Notes: a model not told the origin generated them from the letters alone. Positions 1 through 5,037 are shown, counted from the first letter of the stretch. The stretch is 5,178 nt of DNA from Acidobacteriota bacterium (GCA_027297005.1 JAPUIN010000324.1:1-5178), one strand, 5' to 3'. Translations and numbers: made by a program.

Positions 1-638
1 TCGCCCTCGCGCCGTCGTTCACCGCCCTCTCGGCGGTGCGCGAGGCGATCTCGACAAGCCCTGTCCGGCTGGCCGCTCAGGATCTGTTCTGGGAGGGTGA
101 GGGGGCGTTCACGGGGGAGGTGTCCCCCACGATGCTGCAGGAACTCGGGGTGACGTATGCCCTCGTCGGCCATTCGGAACGGCGGGAGCATCTGGGCGAG
201 ACCGACCAGATGGTCAACCGCAAGGTGCTCGCCGCTCTCCGTGGGGACCTGCGTCCCGTGGTCTGCGTCGGCGAACAGGAGACGGCCCGCGCCTCCGGCC
301 GCGCCGCTTCCGTGGTCCGCGCTCAGGTCCTGCACGCGCTTCAAGGGGTCCTGCCGGCGAGCGCCGGTAAAATTGCGATCTCTTATGAACCGACCGGGGC
401 GATCGGGACGGGACAGGCCGCCTCGCTCGGCGACATCTCGGAGATGCACTCCTTAATCCGTGAGGCGATGAGTACAATCCTCGGGGACGCGGCCCGCGAG
501 GTCCGGGTTCTTTACGGCGGAAGCGTTTCGCCGTCGAACATCAAGGCTTTAATGGAGGCGCCCGGGATTGACGGCGTGCTGGTTGGCGGGGCATCGCTGC
601 GCGAGGCGGAGTTCACGCGGATCGCCGCTTACGGCTGA
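1..638 (+). CDS. tpiA: Triosephosphate isomerase, 5'-truncated by window edge
   Basis: Glycolytic and gluconeogenic enzyme that interconverts dihydroxyacetone phosphate and glyceraldehyde 3-phosphate in the cytoplasm. The reading frame is already open at base 3 (ALAPSFTALSAV...), so the GTG at 36 is an internal valine, not the start. About 211 residues are present; roughly 40, including the catalytic lysine of the NWKMN motif, lie upstream of the window. Visible family blocks are the GAFTGEVSP stretch, the catalytic histidine in GHSERR (His codon 171-173), the catalytic glutamate in YEP (codon 387-389), the loop-6 stretch AIGTG, and the phosphate-binding YGGSVSPSN and GVLVGGASL motifs near the C-terminus. 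The loop-6 hinge reads PTG instead of the usual PVW, and the far hinge QAA instead of KTA, which is unusual. The family is not in doubt. A pgk gene upstream would be typical but cannot be seen. Confidence 0.97.
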   Translation, partial: ALAPSFTALSAVREAISTSPVRLAAQDLFWEGEGAFTGEVSPTMLQELGVTYALVGHSERREHLGETDQMVNRKVLAALRGDLRPVVCVGEQETARASGRAASVVRAQVLHALQGVLPASAGKIAISYEPTGAIGTGQAASLGDISEMHSLIREAMSTILGDAAREVRVLYGGSVSPSNIKALMEAPGIDGVLVGGASLREAEFTRIAAYG

Positions 639-677
639 TCCGGGTCGCGGCAGCGGATACGCGCCGCTGGCTTAGAC

Positions 678-753
678 TCGCTCGCGCAGAATCTTCCAGA
701 CTTTCCCATCCATGCGACGCGGCTCGGTGGTCTCCGTGGTCTCTCGCGAGCGA
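678..753. repeat. Imperfect long-span inverted repeat in the tpiA-secG gap
   Basis: TCGCTCGCG at 678-686 is the exact reverse complement of CGCGAGCGA at 745-753. After a one-base bulge (C687), AGA at 688-690 also pairs with TCT at 742-744, giving about 12 base pairs around a loop of some 50 bases. No T-run follows, so it does not look like an intrinsic terminator. It could be a structured leader, a small RNA element or a degenerate intergenic repeat. The function is unknown. Confidence 0.45.
727..744. repeat. Two-copy 9-base tandem repeat
   Basis: GTGGTCTCC (727-735) is followed directly by GTGGTCTCT (736-744), a tandem duplication with one mismatch. On the other strand it reads as a GAGACCAC unit, which resembles the CACGGAG-type short tandem repeats found between genes in many bacteria. 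The tract partly overlaps the 3' arm of the inverted repeat at 678-753. No coding role is apparent. Confidence 0.5.
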
Positions 754-815
754 CAGGAGCAGCACCGGGAAGCGCGTCGCTAGCCCAATCCGGGGAACCT
801 CAGGCGCCATCGGGC

Positions 816-845
816 TTGCAGAGGCGATCGCCGCTGTGCTACGGT
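816..845 (+). promoter_or_regulatory. Candidate sigma-70-type promoter for secG
   Basis: A -35-like TTGCAG (816-821) is followed after 18 bases by TACGGT (840-845). TG at 837-838 stands one base before this -10 hexamer, making an extended -10. Each hexamer matches consensus at only three of six positions, so the call rests mainly on the spacing and the TG. Transcription would start near 852, about 27 bases before the secG start codon. A perfect 10-base palindrome (GGCGATCGCC, 823-832) fills the spacer. Confidence 0.45.
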
Positions 846-864
846 ACCCGGTCTATCAAGTCCC

Positions 865-871
865 AGGAAGG
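865..871 (+). promoter_or_regulatory. secG ribosome binding site
   Basis: AGGAAGG lies 7 bases before the ATG at 879. This fixes the secG start there rather than at the in-frame TTG at 816, which would add 21 residues unlike any SecG N-terminus and would sit on the -35 box. Confidence 0.8.
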
Positions 872-878
872 AACCGGT

Positions 879-1292
879 ATGTTCGTTCTCCTGACATCTC
901 TTCACATCTTAGTCTGCTTCATCTTGATCATGGTCGTCCTGCTGCAGAGCGGGAAGGCGGCCGATCTGGCCGGCGCGTTCGGTGGCGGCGGAAGCCAGAC
1001 GGCGCTCGGCAGCCGCGGCGCTGCCACCCTGCTGACCAAGGCGACGACGGGAGCCGCCGTACTCTTCATGATCACCTCGCTCGGCCTGGCGATTCTCTCA
1101 TCACGGGGTAGCCGGTCGGTTCTCGATCAGAATCCACCAGCGCCGGTTGAGGCTCCGGCGTCGAGGTTCGATCAGGATCTCGAGACGGCCGCACCGCCGA
1201 CTGGCGAAGATGCGGGCGCCGAGGGGGAGGGTGCCGCCGCGGGCGCCGCCGAGGGCGGAGTGCTGGAGCAGGACGAACCGATCTCCGACTAG
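879..1292 (+). CDS. secG: Protein-export membrane protein SecG
   Basis: Small subunit of the SecYEG translocon in the inner membrane, which aids SecA-driven export. The 137-residue product begins with a hydrophobic helix (about residues 3-22). The SecG-typical loop LQSGKAADLAGAFGGGGSQT (about 22-41) and GSRGAATLLTKATT follow, then a second hydrophobic helix (about 57-73). Residues 74-137 form a hydrophilic tail rich in Ala, Gly, Pro, Glu and Asp; such low-complexity tails are common and poorly conserved in SecG. The start is chosen from the AGGAAGG site 7 bases upstream and the hydrophobic segment that begins right after Met. It lies 240 bases after tpiA, with its own promoter candidate between, and 59 bases before a tRNA-Leu that may share its transcript. 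The length is a little above the roughly 75-125 residues usual for the family because of the tail. Confidence 0.95.
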   Translation: MFVLLTSLHILVCFILIMVVLLQSGKAADLAGAFGGGGSQTALGSRGAATLLTKATTGAAVLFMITSLGLAILSSRGSRSVLDQNPPAPVEAPASRFDQDLETAAPPTGEDAGAEGEGAAAGAAEGGVLEQDEPISD

Positions 1293-1351
1293 CCTGTCAG
1301 GTGTGAACGTTCGGAGGATGTTTCTATCGGGAGCAACGGGCCGCTCACCGT

Positions 1352-1437
1352 GCCGGAGTGGTGGAACTGGCAGACACACCATCTTGAGGGGGTGGCGCCC
1401 AAAAGGCATGCGGGTTCAAATCCCGCCTCCGGCACCA
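1352..1437 (+). tRNA. tRNA-Leu, anticodon GAG, CCA encoded
   Basis: The full class II cloverleaf can be traced by eye. The acceptor arm is GCCGGAG (1352-1358) with CTCCGGC (1427-1433). The D stem is GTG/CAC around GAACTGGCAGA. The anticodon stem is CCATC (1379-1383) with GGTGG (1391-1395), including one T-G pair. The loop TTGAGGG places anticodon GAG at 1386-1388, which reads CUC and CUU. The long variable arm (1396-1409) has a GCC/GGC stem. The T stem is GCGGG/CCCGC around TTCAAAT. The discriminator base is A1434, and CCA is encoded at 1435-1437. The long variable arm and the discriminator A both fit leucine. No clear separate promoter is seen in the 59 bases after secG, so cotranscription with secG is plausible. 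Confidence 0.97.
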
Positions 1438-1446
1438 TCGCTTCCC

Positions 1447-1629
1447 CTACTCTTCCTCATCATCATCTTCGAGTAACGCTTCAATCTCTGCGGGGTCGAG
1501 CCCTTCCAGAATCCGCCTGATCCGCAGCAGGTTCTCTGCATCGGTCGAGAAGCGGACATCTCTATTCGATTTCAGGGCGGCGATCGCCTTGTCGATCGAT
1601 TCGACCAGATCTTTGAGGATGTCGCTCAT
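1447..1629 (-). CDS. Small acidic hypothetical protein (60 aa)
   Basis: I do not recognise a family. The predicted product is a charged, soluble helix-rich protein. It begins MSDILKDLVESIDKAI, has a mixed basic middle (NLLRIRRILEGLD) and ends in a strongly acidic tail (LLEDDDEEE). There is no signal peptide or membrane segment. Codon use looks like that of the neighbours, with mostly G or C in third positions, which supports a real gene. The ATG at 1629 is preferred because GAAGGG lies just upstream. An in-frame TTG at 1650 would add seven residues and has a GAGGGG about 7 bases before it, so it remains possible. The ATG lies 32 bases after the trxB stop on the same strand, suggesting cotranscription. 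The stop codon lies only 10 bases from the convergent tRNA-Leu 3' end. A role linked to thioredoxin would be a guess. Confidence 0.65.
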   Translation of the reverse strand: MSDILKDLVESIDKAIAALKSNRDVRFSTDAENLLRIRRILEGLDPAEIEALLEDDDEEE

Positions 1630-1661
1630 GTTCCCTTCACTGTCCGGCAATGTGCGGCCCC

Positions 1662-2624
1662 TCAGTGCGCCTGGGATTCGAGGAATCGTTCCACATCGAT
1701 GGCCGCCATGCAGCCGCTGCCGGCTGCGGTGACTGCCTGCCGGTAGACATGATCCTGACAGTCCCCGGCCGCAAAGACTCCCTCGACGCTCGTCCGGCTG
1801 CCTTCGTGGGTGATGATGTAGCCGGTCTTGTCCATCTCGATCTGGCCCTCGAAGATCGAGGTGTTCGGGATATGCCCGATCGCGACGAAGACGCCGTCGA
1901 GCTTCAGATCACGGACCGCTCCGGTTTTCGCGTCGCGGATCCGGATCCCCTCCACCCGTTCCTCCCCGAGAATCTCCTCCACCACGCTGTTCCAGGCGAA
2001 CTTCATCTTCTCGTTCTTGAGCGCCCGGTCCTGCATGATTTTTGAAGCGCGCAGCATGTCGCGGCGGTGAATGACGGTCACCCGGGTCGCAAACTTGGTC
2101 AGGAACAGCCCCTCCTCCATGGCCGAGTCTCCGCCGCCGACGACGGCGACCTCCTTCCCCTTGTAGAAGAATCCGTCGCAGGTGGCGGAGGTGGACAGAC
2201 CGTGTCCGAGGAGGCGTCGCTCGGACTCGAGACCGAGCAGGCGCGCCGACGCTCCCGACCCGATGATGAGGGTCCGTGTGAGGATCTGCTTCACCTTGTC
2301 GATCGTGATCCGGAACGGGCGGCGGGACAGTTCGGCCGACGTTGCCGATCCGGACAGGAACTCCGTCCCGAAACGGGCAGACTGCTCCCGCATGTTCTGG
2401 ATCAGCTCGGGGCCGAGGACTCCGTTGGGGAAACCGGGGTAGTTCTCGACGTCGGTGGTTAAACCGAGCTGACCGCCACTCTCGTGTCCGTCAATCAGCA
2501 GGGGGGCCAGGTTCGCCCGGGCCGCGTAAACAGCCGCGGTGAGACCGGCGCAACCCGAGCCGAGTATGATGACGTTACGCGGCTCCTCGGAACCGCTCCC
2601 TTCTTCTTGGGGGCGCGCTGTCAT
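1662..2624 (-). CDS. trxB: Thioredoxin reductase-family flavoprotein with SATC in place of CATC
   Basis: Low-molecular-weight thioredoxin reductase fold of 320 residues, close to the family's usual 310-320. In order: FAD-binding GSGCAG (22-27); ARANL (35-39); GGQL (50-53); ENYPGFP (60-66); the redox-centre region STSATCDGFFY (144-154); NADPH-binding GGGDSA (163-168) and HRRD (186-189), typical of NADPH preference; and the C-terminal FAD motif AAGDCQDHVYRQA (285-297) with AAGSGCMAA. Normally NADPH electrons pass through FAD to a Cys-X2-Cys disulfide and on to thioredoxin. Here the first cysteine is serine (Ser146, codon TCC at 2187-2189) and only Cys149 remains. The FAD loop carries Cys25 where proline is usual. 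Family membership is sure, but classical thioredoxin reductase activity is less so. The start is an ATG with GAGAGG 3 bases and AGGGAG 10 bases upstream. A promoter candidate precedes it, and a small acidic gene follows. Confidence 0.93.
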   Translation of the reverse strand: MTARPQEEGSGSEEPRNVIILGSGCAGLTAAVYAARANLAPLLIDGHESGGQLGLTTDVENYPGFPNGVLGPELIQNMREQSARFGTEFLSGSATSAELSRRPFRITIDKVKQILTRTLIIGSGASARLLGLESERRLLGHGLSTSATCDGFFYKGKEVAVVGGGDSAMEEGLFLTKFATRVTVIHRRDMLRASKIMQDRALKNEKMKFAWNSVVEEILGEERVEGIRIRDAKTGAVRDLKLDGVFVAIGHIPNTSIFEGQIEMDKTGYIITHEGSRTSVEGVFAAGDCQDHVYRQAVTAAGSGCMAAIDVERFLESQAH

Positions 2625-2697
2625 GATCCTCTCGCTCCCTTCAGCGCTCCCGCGAGACGCGGACCCTTTGTCCTACCGATTCTGATCGAATGCCGGC

Positions 2698-2708
2698 ATG
2701 ATAGCACA
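2698..2708 (-). promoter_or_regulatory. Candidate extended -10 promoter for trxB
   Basis: Read on the minus strand, TGTGCTATCAT contains TATCAT (2698-2703), five of six matches to TATAAT, with TG one base upstream (an extended -10). No convincing -35 box is seen. Transcription would start near 2691, leaving a leader of about 65 bases that includes a small CCGCG-TCT-CGCGG hairpin (2650-2662). A perfect palindrome ATGCCGGCAT (2690-2699) overlaps the -10 and the start point and could be an operator. The -10 shares the string TGTGCTA with the secG promoter candidate. Confidence 0.5.
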
Positions 2709-2714
2709 GCACAT

Positions 2715-3167
2715 TCACGACCATCGGCCGAGGCGCAGGCCGGTCTTGATTCGATCCTCGACCACCCCCACGATGCGGCGGTCGAAGTCGAGATGCGGCG
2801 CGATCCGGATCTCGAGCCCCACATGACGGGCCCGGGCCTCGGACATGTGCTCCGGGATGTCCCGCCCCACGTGCCCGCCCAGATACAGAAAATACGGAAC
2901 CATCAGAATCCGCCGCGCGCCCTGGGCCACACATCGATTGATGCCGGTCTGGATGTCCGGTTGCGAGATTTCGAGAAAGCACTCCTCGACGACGAATCCG
3001 CGGAACGCGCGGCGCAGCGAGTCGGCGACCCGGGTCAGGACACGTCCCGCCTCGGGCACGCGGCTGCCGTGACCGATCAGCAGGAGGCCAGTCGCCTCCT
3101 TCGGTGTCGCGCTGCTTCTCTTCTTGTTGCCGGCCGGTTTGTTCTTGACCGACATCTTTTTCTTCAT
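2715..3167 (-). CDS. cbiX: Short CbiX/SirB-type sirohydrochlorin chelatase
   Basis: Cytoplasmic class II chelatase that inserts Co2+ (cobalamin route) or Fe2+ (sirohaem route) into sirohydrochlorin; the sequence does not tell which metal. The product is 150 residues and single-domain, like the short homodimeric CbiX forms rather than the two-domain long enzymes. Family marks are LLLIGHGSR (28-36) with metal-binding His33, the FLEISQP segment (64-70), and VPYFLYLGGHVGRDIP (90-104) with the second metal-binding His99. A lysine-rich leader of about 20 residues (MKKKMSVKNK...) precedes the domain. It is probably disordered, and a second ATG at residue 5 is an alternative start. The start overlaps the stop of the preceding ygfZ as ATGA, with GAGGGG 8 bases upstream (3176-3181), so translation is probably coupled. 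The gene closes the mqnD-ygfZ-cbiX group. Confidence 0.88.
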   Translation of the reverse strand: MKKKMSVKNKPAGNKKRSSATPKEATGLLLIGHGSRVPEAGRVLTRVADSLRRAFRGFVVEECFLEISQPDIQTGINRCVAQGARRILMVPYFLYLGGHVGRDIPEHMSEARARHVGLEIRIAPHLDFDRRIVGVVEDRIKTGLRLGRWS

Positions 3168-4180
3168 CGTGCCGGCCCCTCGACGGTTGCTCCGATCCCT
3201 CCCCCCGGTGCTGCGACGTGCAGCTCCATGCCACTCTCCGCGTGTTCGTCCTGAACGTACCCCAGTCCGATGATCCGATCCTCGCCGGGCACAGCCGCCA
3301 CGCTGGTCAGGGTGCCCGTCCGCCGCCCGGCGATTTCCAGGGCTGAGCCCCGGGGGGGAACGTCCGGGCCGGCTATCTTCAAGCGCACCAGATTCTTCGA
3401 GACCTTGCTGTAGGTGTCCAGCCTCGCGATCACCTCCTGCCCGACATAACACCCCTTGTCCAGCGAGACGGCATCACCGAGGCCCGCCTCCCACGGGTTG
3501 TAGTCCTCGGTCAACTCCCGTTCGGGTGCGGGCATTCCCGCTTCGATGCGCAGAGCCTCGAGAGCGGCCGGACCGGCCACACGCATCCCGGCGTGCCGTT
3601 CGAGCAGCCGATCGATCAGCGCCGGCCCGCGTTCGGCGGTCACGGTCGCCAGGAACCCCTCCCCCGCCAGAGGATAGGTGCGGGCCAGGACCCCTTCGAT
3701 CCCCTCCACATTGAACCGCTCGGCATGGTGCGCGGCCCAGCCTGCGGCCACTGCCGGGCAGAGGATCGAGACGACGTCCGCCGCCTTCGTCCCGTAAATG
3801 CCGATGGTGCAATGCGTGGCCGATCGGTCCTCGACCCGGACATCCTCGCGAAATGTGTAGCGATCGATCCAGGAGACGACGATGCCTGCGCGCCCCTCCC
3901 CGGTGGTGCAGAGGAGCTCTTCGTCGAATCGATGAAAGAGGACGAGGTCGATGATGCGCCCCTTGGCGGTGGCGAAAATGGCCGGCCTCCCCTCCCCCGA
4001 CGCCAGATCCCGGATGGAGTTCGTGGTGAGGCGGTGCATCAGATCGAATGCGTCGGCTCCGGAAATTCTCAACCGGCCGCGCCCGGCGAGATCGGCGACG
4101 ATGGCGGTCTCACGAGCGGCGCGGTATTCCGCGGCCGGGTCCCCCTCGGCGGCAGTCCGCGGAGCGACGGGCCTGCTCAT
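3164..4180 (-). CDS. ygfZ: YgfZ/GcvT-fold folate-binding protein
   Basis: The YgfZ family (IBA57 in mitochondria) uses tetrahydrofolate to help assemble or repair Fe-S enzymes. The product is 338 residues, close to the 326 of the E. coli protein. The signature KGCYVGQE with its conserved Cys is at 242-249 (Cys244). This separates YgfZ from glycine-cleavage GcvT, which lacks it. N-terminal marks are GRGRLRISGADAFDLMHRLTTNSI (33-56) and the GRPAIFATAKGRIID region (64-78), which form the folate-binding domain. A C-terminal beta domain (GLGYVQDE, about 305-312) follows. The start ATG overlaps the stop of the upstream MqnD-like gene (ATGA), and there is no good independent Shine-Dalgarno site, so re-initiation after mqnD is likely. 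The frame stays open well upstream, but that part lies inside the MqnD-like gene and is not family sequence. A housekeeping role in Fe-S maintenance is inferred. Confidence 0.93.
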   Translation of the reverse strand: MSRPVAPRTAAEGDPAAEYRAARETAIVADLAGRGRLRISGADAFDLMHRLTTNSIRDLASGEGRPAIFATAKGRIIDLVLFHRFDEELLCTTGEGRAGIVVSWIDRYTFREDVRVEDRSATHCTIGIYGTKAADVVSILCPAVAAGWAAHHAERFNVEGIEGVLARTYPLAGEGFLATVTAERGPALIDRLLERHAGMRVAGPAALEALRIEAGMPAPERELTEDYNPWEAGLGDAVSLDKGCYVGQEVIARLDTYSKVSKNLVRLKIAGPDVPPRGSALEIAGRRTGTLTSVAAVPGEDRIIGLGYVQDEHAESGMELHVAAPGGGIGATVEGPAR

Positions 4181-5028
4181 CCCGCGTACTCGACTTCGAC
4201 CGGGCGAGGCAGCACTCCGGCCTCGTGGCCACGCTTGAGGAAGGTCTCGATCGCCCGGCGCCCGGCCTCGCCGTAGTCGAGTGTGTAGTCGTTGACGTAC
4301 ATGCCGACGAATCGATCGGCAAGATCGCGTCCGATCCCCCGCCCGAACTGCAGGGCGTAGGTGAGGCTCTCCTCGCGGTGCCCGAGACCGAACTCGATAC
4401 TCTCGCGCAGGAGCGCCCCGACGTCGGCGATCGTCCGCGCACCGAGATCCTTTCTGATCGCGTTCCCTCCAAGCGGCAGCGGCAACCCCTCCGTTTCCTC
4501 CCGCCACCACTCTCCGAGGTCGAGGATCCGGTGCACTCCGCTGGCCCCGTAGGTCAACTGCCCCTCGTGAATCAGCAACCCGGCGTCGTATCTCCCCGCG
4601 CGGACCGCATCGAGGATCCGATCGAAACGGACGACCTCCGTCTTAACTTCGCCCAGCGCCAGCCGCAGAGCCAGCATCGCCGAGGTCAGTCTCCCGGGGA
4701 CCGCGATCGTCATGCTCCTGAGATCGGCGACGGTCGCGGGGTTGCGGGTGACCACCAGCGGACCATATCCGTCCCCCATGCTGGCCCCACAGGGAAGCAG
4801 AAGATACCGGTCGGTCAGGTGGGCGAATGCGTGAATCGAGACCGCGGTGACCTCGATCTCCCCCTTCAACGCGAGCCGGTTCAGGCTCTCGATGTCATCC
4901 AGGACCTGGACGATCTCATACCCGGGGGTCTTGACCTGGCCGCTCGCCAGCCCGTAAAACATGAAGGCGTCATCCGGATCGGGGCTGTGCCCAACACGTA
5001 TCCTCTTGATTTCACTAGACTTGGACAT
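4177..5028 (-). CDS. mqnD: MqnD-like protein (1,4-dihydroxy-6-naphthoate synthase family)
   Basis: The MqnA/MqnD family has a periplasmic-binding-protein fold. MqnD converts cyclic dehypoxanthine futalosine to 1,4-dihydroxy-6-naphthoate in the futalosine route to menaquinone. Counting from the ATG at 5028 the product has 283 residues, a normal length, with no signal peptide, fitting a cytoplasmic enzyme rather than a transporter subunit. Family marks are SPDPDDAFMF near the N-terminus (15-24), GASMGDGYGP (81-90), LLIHEGQLTYG (151-161) with the conserved histidine (His154) regarded as catalytic in MqnD, EWW followed by GLPLPLGG (173-188), and the C-terminal YVNDYTLDYGEAGRRA. The usual MqnD N-terminal motif is closer to SPCPNDTF, so this is a divergent branch whose substrate is uncertain. 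A second ATG at 5037 exists, but the GGGGAGG site abuts it directly and stands 9 bases before the ATG at 5028, so the latter is chosen. The stop overlaps the ygfZ start by ATGA. Confidence 0.85.
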   Translation of the reverse strand: MSKSSEIKRIRVGHSPDPDDAFMFYGLASGQVKTPGYEIVQVLDDIESLNRLALKGEIEVTAVSIHAFAHLTDRYLLLPCGASMGDGYGPLVVTRNPATVADLRSMTIAVPGRLTSAMLALRLALGEVKTEVVRFDRILDAVRAGRYDAGLLIHEGQLTYGASGVHRILDLGEWWREETEGLPLPLGGNAIRKDLGARTIADVGALLRESIEFGLGHREESLTYALQFGRGIGRDLADRFVGMYVNDYTLDYGEAGRRAIETFLKRGHEAGVLPRPVEVEYAG

Positions 5029-5037
5029 GCACCCCAT

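Noticed and set aside
651..669. Hairpin CAGCGG-loop-CCGCTG after tpiA as a terminator
   Set aside because: The stem is only 6 bp and no T-run follows, so an intrinsic terminator is not supported.
671..714. A 13-codon minus-strand frame (MDGKVWKILRERV) in the tpiA-secG gap
   Set aside because: It is too short, has no clear ribosome site and sits on the inverted-repeat arm. It could be a relic but is unsupported as a gene.
636..878. The tpiA frame stays open after its TGA through to the secG stop, which might suggest readthrough or a fusion
   Set aside because: Lack of stops over 80 codons is not unusual in GC-rich DNA. The intervening translation is low-complexity, and secG has its own RBS and promoter candidate.
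1147..1476. Open plus-strand frame of 109 codons running through the secG tail and the tRNA
   Set aside because: It overlaps secG in another frame and reads across the whole tRNA-Leu, a common source of spurious peptides. There is no family similarity.
1591..1605. Hairpin GTCGA-TCGAT-TCGAC inside the small acidic gene as a terminator for the plus-strand transcript
   Set aside because: A weak 5-bp stem with no T-run, within coding sequence.
2484..3254. Plus-strand frame of 256 codons opposite trxB and cbiX
   Set aside because: Antisense shadow with no motifs; it spans the trxB promoter gap and the cbiX gene, which have better explanations on the minus strand.
3168..3452. Upstream extension of the cbiX frame to 3452
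   Set aside because: It overlaps ygfZ, is Arg/Gly-rich shadow sequence, and the ATG at 3167 has both an ATGA overlap and a GAGGGG site.
4181..4510. Upstream extension of the ygfZ frame to a start at 4510
   Set aside because: The extension lies wholly inside the MqnD-like gene and does not resemble YgfZ N-termini. The ATGA overlap at 4177-4180 gives a standard start.
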